Notes: a model not told the origin generated them from the letters alone. Counted from the first letter of the stretch, positions 1 through 9,140 are shown. The stretch is DNA of 64,000 bases from Yersinia alsatica (GCF_902170305.1 NZ_CABHWW010000010.1:19540-83539); one strand, 5' to 3'. A program made the numbers and translations.

Positions 1-1
1 T

Positions 2-553
2 TGGCGTGAAAAGGTAGGAATAAAGTTTTTCCTTTTTATAGGTGTTATTCGCTATTACAAAGGTTTGCATATTTTGATGGAGGCAGCACAGGGAACTGAT
101 TATCCTATTGTAATTGTTGGTGCTGGACCGATTGAGATGGAGCTCAAAGCTCAGGCTAATAAATTGAATTTACGTAATATATATTTTTTAGGGCATTTAC
201 CAGATGAAGACAAAGTTTCATTGCTAACGTTGTGTTATGCCATCCTTTTCCCCTCCCACTTACGTTCAGAAGCCTTTGGTATATCGTTATTGGAGGGAGC
301 GATGTATGGTAAGCCTATGATTTCTAGTGAAATTGGAACGGGAACAACGTTCATTAATATTGGTAACCAAACCGGATTGGTTGTACCGCCTAGTGATCCA
401 TTGGCAATGCGGCAGGCAATGAGTTATCTCTGGCTACACCCAGCGGAGGCGGCTGAAATGGGGCGTCGTGCTGAGGCACGATATTGGCAGCACTTTACGG
501 CAGATCGGATGGTTCAGTCATATATTGATTTGTATACCGACTTAATTAAGTAA
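2..553 (+). CDS. Glycosyltransferase family 1/4, C-terminal part (5' end outside window)
   Basis: The frame is open from base 2, so the gene begins outside the window; about 183 residues are visible. They hold the donor-nucleotide half of a GT-B glycosyltransferase: a start of the type FIGVIRYYKGLHIL, the strand IVIVGAGP, the segment NIYFLGHLPD, and the signature SEAFGISLLEGAMYGKP, whose E-x7-E acidic pair contacts the sugar nucleotide. It probably adds one sugar to a surface polysaccharide in the cytoplasm. The stop lies about 95 bp before gsk. In Yersinia the O-antigen or outer-core cluster lies between hemH and gsk, so this is likely its last gene. Sugar specificity cannot be read. Confidence 0.85.
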   Translation, partial: WREKVGIKFFLFIGVIRYYKGLHILMEAAQGTDYPIVIVGAGPIEMELKAQANKLNLRNIYFLGHLPDEDKVSLLTLCYAILFPSHLRSEAFGISLLEGAMYGKPMISSEIGTGTTFINIGNQTGLVVPPSDPLAMRQAMSYLWLHPAEAAEMGRRAEARYWQHFTADRMVQSYIDLYTDLIK

Positions 554-647
554 ACCCTAGAGGGTTTTGTCATTTAATATTAGGCCCTTTTCTTACCAAC
601 AAATATGCTACTATTCTGCTTTCTTCTATATTCCCAGAATATCTACT

Positions 648-1952
648 ATGAAATTTCCTGGCAAACGCAAATCTAAACACTATTTTCCTGTTAATGCTCG
701 CGATCCCTTATTGCAGCCGGCTCAGACAGAAAATGAAGTGAGTACATCTTATATTGTTGGCATTGATCAGACGCTGGTTGATATTGAAGCGAAGGTCGAT
801 GAGGACTTTATTACGCGTTATGGTCTTAGTCAGGGGCACTCTTTGGTTATCGAGGATGATGTCGCCGAACGTCTTTATCAAGAATTGATGGCTAACGGAC
901 TGATTACTCATGAGTTTGCTGGCGGTACCATCGGTAATACGTTACATAATTATTCAGTGTTGGCTGATGACCGTTCTATTTTGTTAGGTACGATGTGCAG
1001 CAATATTAAAATTGGCAGCTATGCCTATCGCTATCTGTGTAATACCTCGAGTCGCACCGATTTGAATTATTTACAGGCAGTAGATGGTGCGATTGGCCGT
1101 TGTTTTACTTTAGTCACCGAAAATGGTGAGCGAACATTTGCTATCAGTCCCGGCCAAATGAACCAGTTACGGCCAGAAAGTATTCCTGAAGAGGTCATTG
1201 CGGGTGCATCAGCACTGGTCCTTACTGCTTATCTGGTACGCTGCAAACCCGGTGAGCCGATGCCTGATGCAACTATGCAGGCTATTCGTTATGCGAAGAA
1301 ACACAATGTTCCGGTGGTGATGACATTAGGAACGAAATACGTCATTGCAGATAATCCGCAGTGGTGGCGTGATTTCCTTAATGAGCACGTTTCTATCGTA
1401 GCGATGAATGAAGATGAGGCTTATGAGCTGACGGGCCTAAATGATCCGTTAATGGCCTCTGATATGGCATTGAACTGGGTTGATTTAGTCCTCTGTACCG
1501 CCGGGCCTAATGGGCTGTATATGGCAGGCTATACGGAAGAAGCTAATAAACGTCAAACTCAGCACCCATTATTACCCGGTGCCATTGCTGAATTTAACTT
1601 GTATGAATTTAGTCGAGCAATGCGCAAAGAGCATTGTGATAATCCATTACGTATTTATTCGCATATAGCCCCTTATATGGGCGGGCCTGAGAAGATAATG
1701 AATACTAATGGGGCAGGGGATGGCGCTTTATCTGCTGTGTTGCATGACATTGCAGCTAATGGCTATCACCGTAATAATGTTCCTAACTCAAGTAAACATG
1801 TGCGCAGTTATCTGAGCTACTCTTCATTGGCGCAAGTATGTAAATATGCCAATCGGGTGAGTTATCAAGTGTTGAATCAGCATTCACCGCGTTTAACTCG
1901 TGGTTTGCCGGAGCGAGAAGACAGTTTGGAAGAGTCTTACTGGGAACGGTAA
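648..1952 (+). CDS. gsk: Inosine-guanosine kinase
   Basis: A PfkB-family (ribokinase-like) kinase that phosphorylates inosine and guanosine to IMP and GMP with ATP in purine salvage. The ATG at 648 gives 434 residues, the E. coli Gsk length, starting MKFPGKRKSKHYF; an upstream in-frame TTG at 567 would add 27 residues unlike the family and was rejected. Visible family signatures are GGTIGNT in the N-terminal half and the anion-hole/catalytic motif NTNGAGDGA near the C-terminus, whose Asp is the catalytic base. It follows a polysaccharide glycosyltransferase and ends in a strong hairpin terminator. Confidence 0.97.
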   Translation: MKFPGKRKSKHYFPVNARDPLLQPAQTENEVSTSYIVGIDQTLVDIEAKVDEDFITRYGLSQGHSLVIEDDVAERLYQELMANGLITHEFAGGTIGNTLHNYSVLADDRSILLGTMCSNIKIGSYAYRYLCNTSSRTDLNYLQAVDGAIGRCFTLVTENGERTFAISPGQMNQLRPESIPEEVIAGASALVLTAYLVRCKPGEPMPDATMQAIRYAKKHNVPVVMTLGTKYVIADNPQWWRDFLNEHVSIVAMNEDEAYELTGLNDPLMASDMALNWVDLVLCTAGPNGLYMAGYTEEANKRQTQHPLLPGAIAEFNLYEFSRAMRKEHCDNPLRIYSHIAPYMGGPEKIMNTNGAGDGALSAVLHDIAANGYHRNNVPNSSKHVRSYLSYSSLAQVCKYANRVSYQVLNQHSPRLTRGLPEREDSLEESYWER

Positions 1953-1970
1953 TTAGAGTGTTAGATTAAT

Positions 1971-2005
1971 AAACAGGGCCGGCATATGCTGGCCCTGTTT
2001 GTTTT
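1971..2005. terminator. Bidirectional terminator between gsk and ybaL
   Basis: A perfect 10-bp stem (1971-1980 with 1991-2000, AAACAGGGCC/GGCCCTGTTT) extends inward by three more pairs and is followed by a T-rich tail on the plus strand. The A-rich left arm gives a T-run on the minus strand as well. It lies between the convergent stops of gsk and ybaL. Confidence 0.9.
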
Positions 2006-2031
2006 TGTCTTATTGGATAACGAAATGGTGC

Positions 2032-3723
2032 TTAGATTGGGCAGACTGGGCGCTTATCGTCTTCGGTCAGCGTTTCTATTTTCAGCATATTAAGCATGCT
2101 GTTAGCGATTTCACGTTCGCCCATCACAACCTGATTGGCACCACGGTCGGAGATATAAACAACTTCATCGTCGTAATGAGCACGCGCAATTATCTCAAGG
2201 TCTGGCCGTTTAATTCTGGCGGAGGCAACAATTTCCCCAGCCTCGTAACCATTTGGAATTGTCAGTAATAGCCAACGGGCGCAATCCAAACGTGCCAGTG
2301 ACATAATATCTGCACTGGCAGCATTGCCTAATACCGCATTAATGCCTTGCTCACGTAGGGCTTCCACTCTTGGTCGGGAATTCTCAATGACAACCAATGG
2401 AATTCCTTCAGCATGCAATTTTGCCCCTAATAGGCTACCCACTCGACCATAACCCACTAATAAAGCATGGTTGCACAGGTCGACAGGGATCTGTTTTTCC
2501 TCTTCGACAGCCTCTTCCAGAATCAGGTCTTCCATAGTTTCGTTCTTGGCTAAATAGCGGTCTAGCAGAGTGAAAAGTAGCGGATTGAGCATGATGGACA
2601 AAATCGCGCCAGCCAGTACCAGATTACGGCCATGTTCTGACATCAAACCAAGAGAAATCCCGAGCCCCGCCAAAATAAAGGCGAATTCACCAATTTGTGC
2701 CAAGCTGACTGAGATAGTGAGTGCGGTGCGTTTTGAGTGACCAAACAACCGTACCAAGATGAATGCCGCAGCTGATTTCCCAAAGATGATGATCGCCAAT
2801 GAAGCCGCTACGGCTAACGGCTCATGCACTAAGATCATCGGGTCGAACAGCATCCCAACCGAAACGAAGAACAGCACGGCGAATGCGTCACGCAGTGGCA
2901 AGGTATCTTGCGCGGCTCGGTGGCTCAGTTCAGACTCATTCAATACCATTCCGGCGAAGAATGCCCCCAGAGCAAAGGATACGTCAAACAGCCCTACAGC
3001 GCCGTAGGCAATACCGAGCGCTAATACCAACACCGCTAACGTAAACAGCTCACGAGAGCCTGTACTGGCGGTTTTGGCCAGTATCCATGGAACCAACCGG
3101 CGGCCCACAACAATCATCAACGTAATAAAGGCGATGACTTTACCAATGGTAATTGCCAGCTCAGTGAATAATTGGCTCAGACTGGTGGTTTCATTCCCCA
3201 TCACGCCAGCAAATGCCGGTAATAGGACCAGTGTCAGTACCATCGCCAGATCTTCAACAATCAGCCAGCCAATCGCAATCTGCCCTCGTTGACTGTCAAT
3301 TAGTTGCCGTTCTTCCAGTGCTCGCAGTAATACCACGGTACTGGCGGTTGATAGACAAAGACCGAAGACAAATCCTGTCATCAAGTCCCAGCCTAATAAA
3401 TGAGATAGCCCCATACCGAGTAGGGTGGCGACGGCTATTTGCGCGACCGCTCCGGGTATGGCGATGGCTTTTACTGCGAGGAGGTCTTTAAGCGAGAAGT
3501 GAAGTCCAACACCAAACATCAACAAAATAACACCAATTTCAGCCAGTTCAGGTGCTAATGAGGTATCAGCGACAAAACCTGGCGTGAATGGCCCGGCTAG
3601 CACCCCTGCGGCAAGGTACCCCACCAGTGGTGAGATGCGCAGACGGTGAGCCAGAGTGCCCAAGAGGAAGGCGAGAACAAGGCCTCCGACGATCGTGGTA
3701 ATTAAGGGTGTTGAGTGGTGCAT
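2032..3723 (-). CDS. ybaL: Kef-type cation:proton antiporter YbaL
   Basis: A 563-residue inner-membrane protein of the CPA2 family (E. coli YbaL about 558). The first 390 residues are about a dozen hydrophobic helices of the Na+/H+ exchanger type. The C-terminal part begins near residue 418 with a Rossmann TrkA-N/RCK signature (LLVGYGRVGSLLG), which binds a nucleotide and gates the channel-like part. The ATG at 3723 has an AAGGAG ribosome site 8 bp upstream. It is transcribed alone, convergent with gsk. The leader contains an ERIC-like element that ends only about 8 bp before the ribosome site. The ion carried (probably K+) is inferred from the family. Confidence 0.93.
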   Translation of the reverse strand: MHHSTPLITTIVGGLVLAFLLGTLAHRLRISPLVGYLAAGVLAGPFTPGFVADTSLAPELAEIGVILLMFGVGLHFSLKDLLAVKAIAIPGAVAQIAVATLLGMGLSHLLGWDLMTGFVFGLCLSTASTVVLLRALEERQLIDSQRGQIAIGWLIVEDLAMVLTLVLLPAFAGVMGNETTSLSQLFTELAITIGKVIAFITLMIVVGRRLVPWILAKTASTGSRELFTLAVLVLALGIAYGAVGLFDVSFALGAFFAGMVLNESELSHRAAQDTLPLRDAFAVLFFVSVGMLFDPMILVHEPLAVAASLAIIIFGKSAAAFILVRLFGHSKRTALTISVSLAQIGEFAFILAGLGISLGLMSEHGRNLVLAGAILSIMLNPLLFTLLDRYLAKNETMEDLILEEAVEEEKQIPVDLCNHALLVGYGRVGSLLGAKLHAEGIPLVVIENSRPRVEALREQGINAVLGNAASADIMSLARLDCARWLLLTIPNGYEAGEIVASARIKRPDLEIIARAHYDDEVVYISDRGANQVVMGEREIANSMLNMLKIETLTEDDKRPVCPI

Positions 3724-3739
3724 CCAGACTCCTTCTCGT

Positions 3740-3905
3740 TATACCCGCCATCTTTTAAGCTGCAGGTGTGTGGCTGTATTCAAATCTGCTTCCAGCGGCT
3801 TTGTCACCCGAGTCACTTACCTGAGTAAGTTGATCGAGATTATGCGCCAGACTAGGGGTTCACTCTTTGGGCTAGCGCCGCATTTTTGAAATCTATTGGG
3901 ATATA
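3740..3905. repeat. ERIC (IRU) element, long divergent copy
   Basis: About 166 bp with ERIC-type ends: it opens TATACCCGCCATCTTTTAAG and closes GAAATCTATTGGGATATA, and the middle carries the typical GTCACCCGAGTCACTTAC block. It is longer than the usual 127 bp and diverged in the right half. It is transcribed in the ybaL leader. The remaining 3906-4120 holds no gene; it contains a 23-bp perfect dyad at 3965-3987 and a hairpin at 4074-4103. Confidence 0.75.
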
Positions 3906-3964
3906 CAGGGCGGTAGCATTTCACAGCAATAACATCAGTTTATTGCATTTATGCGATCAATGCG

Positions 3965-3987
3965 CGATAAAAATTAAATTTTTATCG
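3965..3987. other. Perfect AT-rich palindrome
   Basis: Two 11-bp arms (CGATAAAAATT/AATTTTTATCG) around one central A, in the ybaL-fsr gap. There is no T-run after it, so it looks more like a protein site than a terminator. The binder is unknown. Confidence 0.4.
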
Positions 3988-4073
3988 ATAAAAGTCTGCT
4001 TTGGCATGGAAACTGTTTGAAGTGGTTGTTTGTGGGGGATTTGATATTTTCATCACGATTACACTGGGAACTC

Positions 4074-4103
4074 TCCCGACTGAAACATATATCTCAGTCG
4101 GGA
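4074..4103. terminator. Hairpin downstream of fsr
   Basis: A 10-bp perfect stem (TCCCGACTGA/TCAGTCGGGA) with a 10-nt loop lies 17 bp past the fsr stop. It lacks a proper T-run in the fsr direction, so it may act as a 3'-end stabiliser or a weak terminator. Confidence 0.55.
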
Positions 4104-4120
4104 TTATAAGGTTATTACTA

Positions 4121-5335
4121 TTACTTATCTTCTATATTAGGCAGTAAGGCAGTAAATATCCCCAGTAATGGTAAGAATGCACATATTTGATAAACCAGCT
4201 CAATACTGGTTAAATCCGCAACATACCCTAGTACAGCCGCACCTACCCCCCCCATACCGAAAGCAAAACCGAAGAATAGGCCCGATACCATGCCCACTTT
4301 CCCCGGAATCAACTCCTGCGCATACACCAATATTGCGGAAAAGGCTGATGCCAGGATAACACCAATGATCACAGTCAAAATCCCAATCCAATACAGCGAT
4401 GCGTAGGGTAAAATAAGGGTAAATGGTGCAACACCCAAAATTGAGCCCCAAATAACATATTTTCTCCCAATTCTGTCGCCGAGAGGGCCGCCAATTATGG
4501 TGCCAGCGGCAACGGCAAAGAGGAATACAAATAAATGTATTTGGGCATTTTGTACTGAAACACCGAATTTATGCATCAGAAAAAAGGTGTAATAGCTGCT
4601 GATGCTGGTCAAGTAGAAGTATTTAGAGAATATCAGCACCATCAAGACAGCTAACGTGCTTACAACCGTCTTTTTCGGCAGTACTTTTGCTGATGAGACC
4701 TTGATGACTTTGCCATGACTGGCTCTTTGTTGCTGCTGATACCATTTACTGACTTGCAATAGCACCACAATCGCCAGTAATGCGGCGAGTGAGAACCAGC
4801 CAACATTGCCTTTACCGTAAGGCGCAATCAGGATTGCGGCTAACAACGGGCCGAGAGCACTGCCGAAATTACCACCAACCTGAAAAATGGACTGAGCCAT
4901 ACCATGACGGCCACCAGATGCCATACGAGCGACCCGCGAAGATTCCGGATGGAAGACTGAAGAACCTGTCCCGACCAATGCTGCCGCCAATAAAACCACC
5001 GGGAAGGTTGTGGCAACCGCTAGCAACAAAATACCGGATAGGGTGAAACCCATCCCGATAGGCAAAGAATAGGGCTGGGGATGTTTATCCGTATACAGAC
5101 CTATCAAAGGCTGCAATAGCGAGGCCGTCAGTTGGTAAGTCAGGGTAATTAACCCTATCTGGGCAAAACTCAGTGAAAACTCGGCTTGTAGTAGTGGATA
5201 AATCGCCAGAATCAGCGACTGGATCATATCGTTGAGCAAGTGAGATACGCTGATAGCACCCAAAATAGAGAAAGAGGTGCGTTTTACAGAAGTGTTAACG
5301 GAAGGCTGGAGTCCAGTCTCAGAGCGATCGGTCAT
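4121..5335 (-). CDS. fsr: MFS transporter, fosmidomycin resistance protein
   Basis: A 12-helix major facilitator superfamily exporter (404 residues; E. coli Fsr 406). Characteristic stretches are GAISVSHLLNDMIQS, the HPESSRVARMASGG loop after helix 4, and FQVGGNFGSALGPL. Fsr overproduction gives fosmidomycin resistance in E. coli; its natural substrate is not known. I prefer the ATG at 5335, preceded by AGGCG, over the GTG at 5362, which lacks a ribosome site. It is divergent from ushA with a 267-bp gap, as in E. coli. Confidence 0.94.
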   Translation of the reverse strand: MTDRSETGLQPSVNTSVKRTSFSILGAISVSHLLNDMIQSLILAIYPLLQAEFSLSFAQIGLITLTYQLTASLLQPLIGLYTDKHPQPYSLPIGMGFTLSGILLLAVATTFPVVLLAAALVGTGSSVFHPESSRVARMASGGRHGMAQSIFQVGGNFGSALGPLLAAILIAPYGKGNVGWFSLAALLAIVVLLQVSKWYQQQQRASHGKVIKVSSAKVLPKKTVVSTLAVLMVLIFSKYFYLTSISSYYTFFLMHKFGVSVQNAQIHLFVFLFAVAAGTIIGGPLGDRIGRKYVIWGSILGVAPFTLILPYASLYWIGILTVIIGVILASAFSAILVYAQELIPGKVGMVSGLFFGFAFGMGGVGAAVLGYVADLTSIELVYQICAFLPLLGIFTALLPNIEDK

Positions 5336-5602
5336 AATGAGTATTCGCCTAATAGTTTTCACTGTTAATAATATGTTGGTAATGAATACATATTATGCAG
5401 TTCGAATGATTTTTACTACTACTGACATAATTTGATATATATTCCAAAGTTATGAAATTTGTACTTCCGTCATCACATTACAATACAAAGTGTGTCACAG
5501 TATGGCCTTGATTTATCGTGATATTGGTATATATCCCTCAAATTTCATTCATTAAGCTGGCATTTTTGGTGCTGGTTTTTAACGACAACATGGAGATTTG
5601 CC

Positions 5603-7255
5603 ATGCGTTTTTCATTACCAACCACAGCCTGTGCCTTAGCTGTGTCGCTGGCGTTTGCACCGGGATGGGCGGCGGCCTGGGAAAAAGACAAAACTTACGA
5701 CATCACTATTTTGCACACCAATGATCATCATGGTCATTTCTGGCAAAACGATTATGGCGAGTATGGTCTAGCCGCACAGAAAACGGTGGTGGATGAGATT
5801 CGCAAGCAAGTAGCCGCCGAGGGGGGAAGTTTGTTACTGCTCTCCGGTGGGGATATCAATACCGGTGTGCCTGAATCTGATTTGCAGGATGCCGAGCCCG
5901 ATTTCCGTGGTATGAATTTAGTGGGTTATGATGCCATGGCTATCGGTAATCATGAGTTTGATAACCCACTGAGTGTGCTGCGCCAGCAGGAAAAGTGGGC
6001 GACCTTCCCGCTATTATCGGCCAATATCTACCAGAAAAGTACTCAACAGCGGTTGTTCAAACCTTACGCTTTGTTTGATAAGCAAGGGGTGAAAATTGCG
6101 GTAATTGGCTTAACCACTGACGATACTGCGAAGATCGGGAATCCCGAGTATTTCACGGATATCGAATTCCGCGTGCCGGCGGTAGAGGCAAAGCAAGTTG
6201 TCGATCAACTGAGAAAGACCGATAAGCCTGACATTATTATCGCCGCGACACATATGGGGCATTACGATGATGGCAAACATGGTTCTAATGCTCCGGGTGA
6301 TGTCGAGATGGCGCGCAGCCTCCCCGCAGGCTATTTAGATATGATAGTGGGCGGTCACTCGCAGGACCCGGTGTGTATGGCCAGTGAAAATCATAAACAG
6401 GCGAATTATATCCCGGGGACGCCTTGTGCCCCAGATCGACAAAATGGTACGTGGATCGTGCAAGCCCATGAGTGGGGTAAATATGTTGGACGAGCTGACT
6501 TTACCTTCCGTAATGGTGAGTTGAAACTGGTGAGTTATCAGTTAATCCCAATCAATTTAAAGAAAAAAGTTGAGAAGGCGGATGGCACCAGCGAGCGAGT
6601 TTTCTATACGCAAGAGATTGCCCAAGACCCATCGATGCTGAAGCTTTTAACCCCATTTGAAGAGCAGGGTAAAGCACAACTAGAGATTAAAGTGGGCAGT
6701 GTGAATGACAAGTTGGAGGGGGATCGCAGCAAAGTCCGCTTCGAACAAACCAATCTGGCACGGATGTTATTGGCGGCACAAATGGAACGTGCGGGTGCTG
6801 ATTTTGCTGTGATGAGTGGCGGCGGTGTTCGCGATTCTATCGAAGCCGGTGATATCACTTATAAAGATGTGCTTAAGGTTCAACCATTCGGTAATACTCT
6901 GGTTTACGCCGACATGAAAGGCAGTGAGGTTGAGAAGTATCTGGCGGTGGTGGCAAATAAAAAAGTAGATTCTGGCGCTTATGCTCAATTTGCCAATGTT
7001 AGCCTGGTGGCTGATGGCGAGGGGGTTAGCGAGGTGAAAATACAGGGTAAGCCGTTAGAACCGAATAAAACTTATCGTCTGGCGACATTGAATTTCAACG
7101 CGCTAGGCGGTGATGGATATCCGAAGATTGATACCTTGCCGGGGTATGTCAATACTGGTTTTATCGATGCAGAAGTTCTCAAACAGTATATAGAAAAACA
7201 CTCGCCACTGGATGCTAGTCAGTATCAGCCGAAAGGTGAGATTGTTTATAAGTAA
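5603..7255 (+). CDS. ushA: Periplasmic UDP-sugar hydrolase / 5'-nucleotidase
   Basis: A 550-residue secreted metallophosphoesterase that splits UDP-glucose and 5'-nucleotides for salvage. A Sec signal peptide (about 24 residues, ending GWAAA) is followed by metal-site motifs HTNDHHGHF, GGDINTG, GNHEFD, THMGHYD and GGHSQDP. The C-terminal 5'-nucleotidase domain carries the substrate stacking segment around NFNALGGDGYP. A GGAG ribosome site lies 9 bp before the ATG. The length equals E. coli UshA. It ends in a hairpin terminator. Confidence 0.97.
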   Translation: MRFSLPTTACALAVSLAFAPGWAAAWEKDKTYDITILHTNDHHGHFWQNDYGEYGLAAQKTVVDEIRKQVAAEGGSLLLLSGGDINTGVPESDLQDAEPDFRGMNLVGYDAMAIGNHEFDNPLSVLRQQEKWATFPLLSANIYQKSTQQRLFKPYALFDKQGVKIAVIGLTTDDTAKIGNPEYFTDIEFRVPAVEAKQVVDQLRKTDKPDIIIAATHMGHYDDGKHGSNAPGDVEMARSLPAGYLDMIVGGHSQDPVCMASENHKQANYIPGTPCAPDRQNGTWIVQAHEWGKYVGRADFTFRNGELKLVSYQLIPINLKKKVEKADGTSERVFYTQEIAQDPSMLKLLTPFEEQGKAQLEIKVGSVNDKLEGDRSKVRFEQTNLARMLLAAQMERAGADFAVMSGGGVRDSIEAGDITYKDVLKVQPFGNTLVYADMKGSEVEKYLAVVANKKVDSGAYAQFANVSLVADGEGVSEVKIQGKPLEPNKTYRLATLNFNALGGDGYPKIDTLPGYVNTGFIDAEVLKQYIEKHSPLDASQYQPKGEIVYK

Positions 7256-7267
7256 GCGATGAATCTG

Positions 7268-7299
7268 GAAGCCTCCTGCTACTGATGGAGGCTTCTTTC
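7268..7299 (+). terminator. ushA terminator
   Basis: A 9-bp stem (GAAGCCTCC/GGAGGCTTC) with a 10-nt loop, followed by TTTC, starts 12 bp after the ushA stop. Confidence 0.8.
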
Positions 7300-7311
7300 A
7301 TCCCCTTGTTA

Positions 7312-7439
7312 ATATCCCCGTCATCTTTCAAGTTGCAGGGTTGTTGGCTGCCATCACTCACCCAAGTCATTGAGCTATCTCAACGCCTTGGATTCATTCA
7401 GTTGCCGCCTACCTGCAACTCGAAATCTATTGGGTATAC
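7312..7439. repeat. ERIC (IRU) element, standard length
   Basis: About 128 bp, the classic ERIC length, with inverted ends: GTCATCTTTCAAGTTGCAG on the left and CTGCAACTCGAAATCTATTG on the right, and the CACCCAAGTCA core. It sits between the convergent ends of ushA and ybaK, 10 bp from the ybaK stop. Confidence 0.85.
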
Positions 7440-7449
7440 AACCGATTTA

Positions 7450-7929
7450 TCAATCCCTTTTCGCGATATCAGCAAATGTACCTTGCAGTAATCGGCACAG
7501 ATCTGTTGCAGCTAATTCAATGTCTAAACCGCGTTTGCCGCCAGAAACAAAGATAGTGGCATATTCTTGTGCCGGGCTATCAATCACTGTAGGGAGGCGT
7601 TTTTTCTGCCCTAATGGACTAATACCGCCAACTAAATATCCGGTGCTGCGCTGTGCCAACTGCGGGTCAGCCATTTCTGCTTTTTTTGCCCCTAATGCAC
7701 GAGCCACCTTTTTTAGGTCAAGCTGGGTGGCAACAGGGGTCACGGCAACCGCCAGATTTTTGGCATCGCCATTTAATGCAACCAACAAGGTCTTATAGAC
7801 TTGGTCTGCATTGAGCCCCAGCTTTTTAACCGCCTCATCGCCAAAGTTAGTCTCTGTGGCATCGTGGTGATAAGGGTGTAAGGTGAAAGGAACTTTTTGT
7901 TTTTCCAGCAAAACGACTGCAGGTGTCAT
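7450..7929 (-). CDS. ybaK: Cys-tRNA(Pro)/Cys-tRNA(Cys) deacylase
   Basis: A 159-residue YbaK/ProX-family editing protein (same length as E. coli YbaK). It hydrolyses Cys-tRNA(Pro) made by mistake by prolyl-tRNA synthetase. Family signatures are [27 protein letters not shown] with its catalytic Lys, and [16 protein letters not shown], the loop that binds the aminoacyl end. It is monocistronic, facing ushA, and lies upstream-to-upstream with the chiX RNA gene. Confidence 0.95.
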   Translation of the reverse strand: MTPAVVLLEKQKVPFTLHPYHHDATETNFGDEAVKKLGLNADQVYKTLLVALNGDAKNLAVAVTPVATQLDLKKVARALGAKKAEMADPQLAQRSTGYLVGGISPLGQKKRLPTVIDSPAQEYATIFVSGGKRGLDIELAATDLCRLLQGTFADIAKRD

Positions 7930-8102
7930 AATAAACGTCCAATTTAAAATGAAGATTTATTCCAGTGGATTATCCTACATATGAACATTGGCGTAAGGTT
8001 AAAAATTAACCTAACAAAATCAGCATAATGCTCAAATGTCATGTGAGTTACGATGAATGTCGGTTGCTAATCTAATCGTCAGGTTGCTACCCTGTATTTG
8101 CT

Positions 8103-8195
8103 GCTCATATTATCCGCAAGGAATGTGAGCGCTTAATAACTAAAATAATGAAAATTCCTCTTTGACTGGCCGATAGCGATATCGGCCATTTTTTT
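8103..8195 (+). ncRNA. chiX: Small regulatory RNA ChiX (MicM)
   Basis: It lies between ybaK and ybaP, as in E. coli. The 3' part matches the ChiX pattern as I know it: an AATGAAAATTCCTCTTTGAC single-stranded seed, then the terminator stem TGGCCGATA-GCGA-TATCGGCCA and seven T. A different 5' hairpin (8103-8111 with 8122-8130) replaces that of E. coli. ChiX silences the chitoporin mRNA chiP by Hfq-dependent pairing through the CCTCTTTGAC segment. The 5' end is estimated from the first hairpin; no clear promoter was picked. Confidence 0.87.
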
Positions 8196-9003
8196 ATTGC
8201 AGACCGGGTTGCAATAATTCAGGAAGATTTCCTTCGCCATATAAATGTAGTGCACCGACCGCAACCACATAGCGCCCGGCAGGTAATTGCTCCAGTTGCT
8301 GCTGCCAGCGTTTGTTGCGCTGAATCATTAGCACGTCGTACAGGCCTTGGCTAAAAGTGGGCGCCAGTGTGCTCAAATCATTTACCGGATGATGCTCCAG
8401 CCACCAGCTAATCATGGTTTGCAGCAGACGGGCATTGGTGTGCCAGTGGGTCAAAGTATCCAGCAGTAAAGACATGCCGTTGTCTGGCAGGGTCTCGAGC
8501 AAATCGAGCTGCATTTGCGCGCCTTCCAGCTCAATAACATTTTTCTCCTGTGCCGCCGCCGCTTTCAATAATTGGTAATCGATGCCGTATTCACCACGTA
8601 GCCCTAAACGTTGAGCCTGACGGGCCTGTAGCATTAGGGCAACTTGCCATGCTGGTAGAAACGCCATGGACTGTGGGTCGCTGCCCAACTCTTCGCAGCG
8701 CTGCAATAACTGTTGATAATGCTCTTCAGATAACCGGTCAACTAATGCTTCATCAAGACTATCGTTACCAAAGGGCGAGGCTGTTTCAGTGATATCAGCT
8801 TCGACAATGAGCGCATCAGCCAGATTCAACTTATTGAGCAACTCGTGGGGAAGGGGAAACATACCTTCGGTTCCCATATGAATGCTACCGACCAAGTGAA
8901 AATGACGTTCACCGGGTAACGTGATATCCAAAGCAGGGTAGGTATAGGTCGCCGAGGCAGTGATGCCCAGAAATTTTGCGATGCGGCGTAATAATTGGCC
9001 CAT
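8194..9003 (-). CDS. ybaP: TraB/GumN family protein YbaP
   Basis: A 269-residue protein of the TraB/GumN (PF01963) family, proposed to be metalloprotease-like. The two family signatures are present: GSIHMGTEGMFPLP near residue 40 and VGALHLYGEGNLPELL near the C-terminus, each giving a conserved G-x-x-H. The stop overlaps the T-run of the opposite-strand chiX terminator. An AAGGG ribosome site precedes the ATG. Function is not established. Confidence 0.92.
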   Translation of the reverse strand: MGQLLRRIAKFLGITASATYTYPALDITLPGERHFHLVGSIHMGTEGMFPLPHELLNKLNLADALIVEADITETASPFGNDSLDEALVDRLSEEHYQQLLQRCEELGSDPQSMAFLPAWQVALMLQARQAQRLGLRGEYGIDYQLLKAAAAQEKNVIELEGAQMQLDLLETLPDNGMSLLLDTLTHWHTNARLLQTMISWWLEHHPVNDLSTLAPTFSQGLYDVLMIQRNKRWQQQLEQLPAGRYVVAVGALHLYGEGNLPELLQPGLQ

Positions 9004-9043
9004 GTGGTTCCCTTATTAGCGTTTTCTAACATGCTAAACGCTA

Positions 9044-9074
9044 AATGGCGCACAAGAAAGTGTTGTGCGCCATT
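9044..9074. other. Long hairpin upstream of ybaP
   Basis: A 12-bp perfect stem (AATGGCGCACAA/TTGTGCGCCATT) with a 7-nt loop, 41 bp before the ybaP start and about 107 bp past the copA stop. It has no T-run. It may stabilise the copA 3' end or occlude the ybaP leader. Confidence 0.45.
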
Positions 9075-9140
9075 AGGTTATCGGGAAAGCCCCTTTTGAC
9101 TTGAAACCGCACTGTTGTTAGCGGCATTCAGTGACTTGTT

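Noticed and set aside
2759..3491. Several plus-strand open frames of 70-90 codons
   Set aside because: They are antisense to ybaL, lack ribosome sites and have skewed composition; ybaL explains the region.
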